From assembly GCA_002480565.1 (NCBI GenBank), contig DLCK01000087.1, forward strand, positions 54,957 to 118,956: a DNA stretch of 64,000 nucleotides, given 5' to 3'. The first letter of the stretch is position 1. Every line of letters begins with the position of its first letter. Under the pieces are notes generated by a model. That model worked only from the letters and a program-made list of their open reading frames with translations. It had not been told where the DNA came from and did not search any database. This DNA comes from Phycisphaerales bacterium UBA7800. Its GTDB lineage: Bacteria > Planctomycetota > Phycisphaerae > Phycisphaerales > Phycisphaeraceae. This document shows positions 61,622-64,000 of this stretch, in pieces. Position numbers and translations under genes: made by a program.

Positions 61622-62636
61622 GCCTTGCATGACGCAAATCGGCAAGCTGACAATCGACGCTCCCTTCTTTCAGGCCGGACTGGCCGGGTATTCTGACACC
61701 GCCATGCGACTGGTCGCTCGCAAGCATGGGTGCCCATTGTGCGTCACCGAAGCGATGCTCGATCAGTTCCTCATTAACGGCGGAAAAGGCTTAACTCACG
61801 CAGAAATCGACCCGGATGACCACCCGATCGTCGGTCAATTGATGGGATCGCATCCCGATGATATCGCCAGTGGATGCAAGATTCTCGTCAAACTTGGGTA
61901 CGATATTGTGGATGTGAACCTGGCTTGTCCGGTGAAAAAAATTCGCAAAAAAGCACGTGGCGGGCACCTGCTGTCCGAGCCGGATGCAGCGATTGACATC
62001 CTCAAAGCGGTCAAGCAAGCCGTCGGCGATGACGTGCCACTGACCATCAAACTCCGTCGAGGGACCGACGACAGCCCCGAGGCGACCGCCAATTTTCATC
62101 AAATTTTCCAGGCAGTCATCGACCAGGGCTTTGCCGGCGCAGTTGTCCACGGGCGAAGTGTGACCCAGAAATATATCGGCCCATCACGTTGGTCCTTCCT
62201 TAAGGATTTGGTGGACCAGTACGGCCAAACCCCCAACTTCACCATCGGCGGGTCAGGCGACATCTGGGATGCCCATGACATCTTCCGCATGATCCAACAC
62301 ACCGGTGTGGACATTGTCTCCGTGGCCCGTGGCTGTATCGGTAACCCATGGCTCTTCCAGCAAGCCCGACTGCTGATGACCAATCCTGATGCAGACCCAA
62401 CGCAGTTGGCACCCACCATCGCACAGCAACGCCAAGTCCTCCTCGAACACTTTGAACTCTCCCAACGACTCCATGGCGAACGCATGGCATCCATGATGAT
62501 GCGAAAGTTCGGCATCAAGTTCTCATCCCATCATCCCGATCCCACTGCCGTCAAAGAAGCCTTTATCAAAGTCAAATCACTAAGTGATTGGCATGGCGTA
62601 CTGGATGGTTTTTACGCAGTGACACAACCGGCCTGA
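61620..62636 (+). CDS. tRNA-dihydrouridine synthase
   Basis: A 338-residue FMN enzyme that reduces uridines in tRNA D-loops. The TIM barrel begins PFFQAGLAGYSDTAMRLVA; the catalytic Cys is in VNLACPVKKIRKKARGG near residue 101; HGRSVTQKYIGPSRW and the FMN-binding GGSGDIWDAHD and VSVARGCIGNPW follow. There is no visible ribosome binding site. Translation may begin at the ATG at 61629, which would give the more usual MTQIGKLTIDAP start. Confidence 0.94.
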   Translation: MPCMTQIGKLTIDAPFFQAGLAGYSDTAMRLVARKHGCPLCVTEAMLDQFLINGGKGLTHAEIDPDDHPIVGQLMGSHPDDIASGCKILVKLGYDIVDVNLACPVKKIRKKARGGHLLSEPDAAIDILKAVKQAVGDDVPLTIKLRRGTDDSPEATANFHQIFQAVIDQGFAGAVVHGRSVTQKYIGPSRWSFLKDLVDQYGQTPNFTIGGSGDIWDAHDIFRMIQHTGVDIVSVARGCIGNPWLFQQARLLMTNPDADPTQLAPTIAQQRQVLLEHFELSQRLHGERMASMMMRKFGIKFSSHHPDPTAVKEAFIKVKSLSDWHGVLDGFYAVTQPA

Positions 62637-62756
62637 ATGTAAAAAGATTGTTCAGTGTTGTTCATCAATGGTTGGATCAGGTAAGATTTATTCATCGCTT
62701 CTCTATTGGGTTCGGGGAACAAAACAACAATTTAATCATCACACCGGGAGGATTCC

Positions 62757-64000
62757 ATGCCCTTAACAGTCAACGGGATTGGTACTACTTACTACGGCAA
62801 GAAAAATGCACAGACCCGACAAGGCGAGTGTTATGCTTGTCATCGCCAGACCACACTCACATCCTATGACACCAAGATGTGGTTTGTGCTGCTATTGGTT
62901 CCAATTATCCCCATGGGACGCAAACGGATTATTGATCAATGTGCCGACTGTTCACGTCATCACATGATGAGTCAGAGCGAATGGGCGAAACTCAAAGAGG
63001 AACGCGATGACAAGATCGATACTTACACGCGCAAGCCGGAGAATCCTGAGTTTGCCAAGCAAGCCTTGCAAGCTGTGATGGCGACCTGTGATCCTGATGC
63101 GCTGATGGCTTTGGGATCGGTGATTGAAGAACGTTTGGGTGGTGACAAGGATAGCCTGGTCTTGTTGGTAGGTTGCTATGCACAGTTCCAAAAGCTTGAG
63201 GATATTCAGCGCGTGATGTACCGCGTAGTCGAACTCGACAGTGATCCCAAGTGGCGGGTGCTGCTTGGCGATACCTTGTTGCGATTGGATAAGCCTGATG
63301 ATGCGGTCCCGTATCTGACACATATTATTGAAAACCAAGTTGCTGAAGATACCGACACCCTCGTGCTGTTGGGGCAGGTCTATCAACAGCAAGGCAGACA
63401 CGAAGAAGCCTCCCTTGCCTTTGATCAGGCGATGGAGATTGTCCCGGAGCTTGCCAACAACAAAGCTTTTACGCGTATGCAGCGTGAGTCGGCTAAACGC
63501 ATGGGGACCGATGAACGTGTCGAGAGTCACAAGATCATCCAAAAGGCCGAAAATGCCGATAAATTCAGGCGTTATTCCAGGATTGCAGCGGTGGTCGCCA
63601 TTCTCGCTGCAGTGGTTTTCAGCATTGTTTCGATATCCATGAGCTATCGTCGGAGCATTTATCTGGTCAATGGTTTGCCCAAACCCTATACCGTGAATGT
63701 CAATGGAGAGTCGATCACGTTACAGCCGATGTCGCCTCGATGGTTGTCCGTTGCTGAAGGTGATGTGTCGGTCACTTCAGATGATCCGATGGTGTCCTTT
63801 GGGCCGCAGACCGCAACCATCACGTCGTCGTTCTTCACGCGTCCATTTGATCAGCGTGAATTTATTTTGAATCCAGATCATGCAGCGATACTCGATCATG
63901 AAACAGTGGTGTACACCAGCAACAATTCATCGTTGGAGCCAGTCGCACCGACAAGTAATTATCACTGTGGCCAGTTCTTTTATTGTCACGGCGATGGGTT
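62757..64000 (+). CDS. Zinc-ribbon, TPR-containing membrane protein, 3' end outside window
   Basis: The frame is open from the ATG at 62757, with a GGGAGGATTCC site upstream, to the window end, giving at least 414 residues. Near the N-terminus a zinc-ribbon-like set, GECYACHRQ and later CADCSRHH, flanks a hydrophobic stretch. Residues 80-260 are TPR-like helices (DTLVLLGQVYQQQGRHEEAS). A membrane segment (about 278-300) precedes a beta-rich part with VNVNGESITLQPMSPRWLSV. The function is not recognised. Confidence 0.8.
   Translation, partial: MPLTVNGIGTTYYGKKNAQTRQGECYACHRQTTLTSYDTKMWFVLLLVPIIPMGRKRIIDQCADCSRHHMMSQSEWAKLKEERDDKIDTYTRKPENPEFAKQALQAVMATCDPDALMALGSVIEERLGGDKDSLVLLVGCYAQFQKLEDIQRVMYRVVELDSDPKWRVLLGDTLLRLDKPDDAVPYLTHIIENQVAEDTDTLVLLGQVYQQQGRHEEASLAFDQAMEIVPELANNKAFTRMQRESAKRMGTDERVESHKIIQKAENADKFRRYSRIAAVVAILAAVVFSIVSISMSYRRSIYLVNGLPKPYTVNVNGESITLQPMSPRWLSVAEGDVSVTSDDPMVSFGPQTATITSSFFTRPFDQREFILNPDHAAILDHETVVYTSNNSSLEPVAPTSNYHCGQFFYCHGDG

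Noticed and set aside
1..64000. tRNA genes, rRNA genes and CRISPR arrays
   Set aside because: Intergenic gaps were read on both strands; no cloverleaf-like sequence, rRNA core or regularly spaced repeat array was noticed. A tRNAscan or Infernal run would be decisive.

Overview
The window looks like the chromosome of a planctomycete, most likely a marine member of the Phycisphaerae. This is inferred from several traits seen together: a PEP-CTERM exported protein, three pseudopilin-like proteins with the FTLIELLVVISI N-terminus, polysaccharide-degrading enzymes paired with LacI/GntR regulators, a signal peptidase I carrying a zinc ribbon, and an S10-spc-alpha ribosomal cluster lacking rpmD (L30) and rpsD (S4). 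Base composition looks close to balanced by eye; it was not computed. No rRNA, tRNA, CRISPR array or intact transposase was seen.

Layout. 1-10.6 kb: housekeeping genes, namely a SWIM/SNF2 helicase (minus strand), a secreted HEAT-like protein, a YlbF-family protein, RNase R (rnr), Lgt and an unknown membrane protein. 10.8-26.7 kb: one long plus-strand ribosomal cluster from rpsJ to rplQ, including secY, map, infA, rpmJ and rpoA. It opens with a clear promoter, has a terminator-like hairpin straight after rpsJ, and closes on a strong terminator after rplQ. 26.7-38.6 kb: a three-lipoprotein operon (CsgG-like, DUF4810-like, GNA1162/DUF799-like), a sodium:solute symporter broken by a one-base frameshift, a beta-helix plus lectin-like secreted protein, alkaline phosphatase, a WHy/LEA14-like lipoprotein, a GH42 beta-galactosidase and a HEAT-like protein.

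38.7-57.8 kb is the accessory, glycan-related part. In three separate places a sugar-type transcription regulator (LacI, GntR, LacI) is followed directly by a pseudopilin-like gene, with a secreted carbohydrate-active or unknown enzyme next to the pair (GH16, GH28, unknown 629-residue protein). Each regulator has a short inverted repeat upstream. Between these units lie an acyl carrier protein plus XRE regulator pair, a solitary nuoH, signal peptidase I, a hexose-6-phosphate mutarotase-like gene, and rplT/rpmI. A gene-poor stretch at 43.63-44.24 kb holds a striking nested palindrome: 16-bp perfect inverted repeats about 350 bp apart enclosing a 174-bp imperfect hairpin.

57.8-64 kb: a PEP-CTERM protein with thioester-domain-like sequence features, glucose-6-phosphate isomerase, a Pro/Ala-rich lipoprotein, a tRNA-dihydrouridine synthase that may be leaderless, and a zinc-ribbon/TPR membrane protein that runs off the window.

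Three families of short palindromic intergenic repeats occur twice each in the window; one pair shows compensatory changes in its stem. Start sites were moved inward from the longest frame wherever a ribosome binding site, signal peptide or family N-terminus argued for it.
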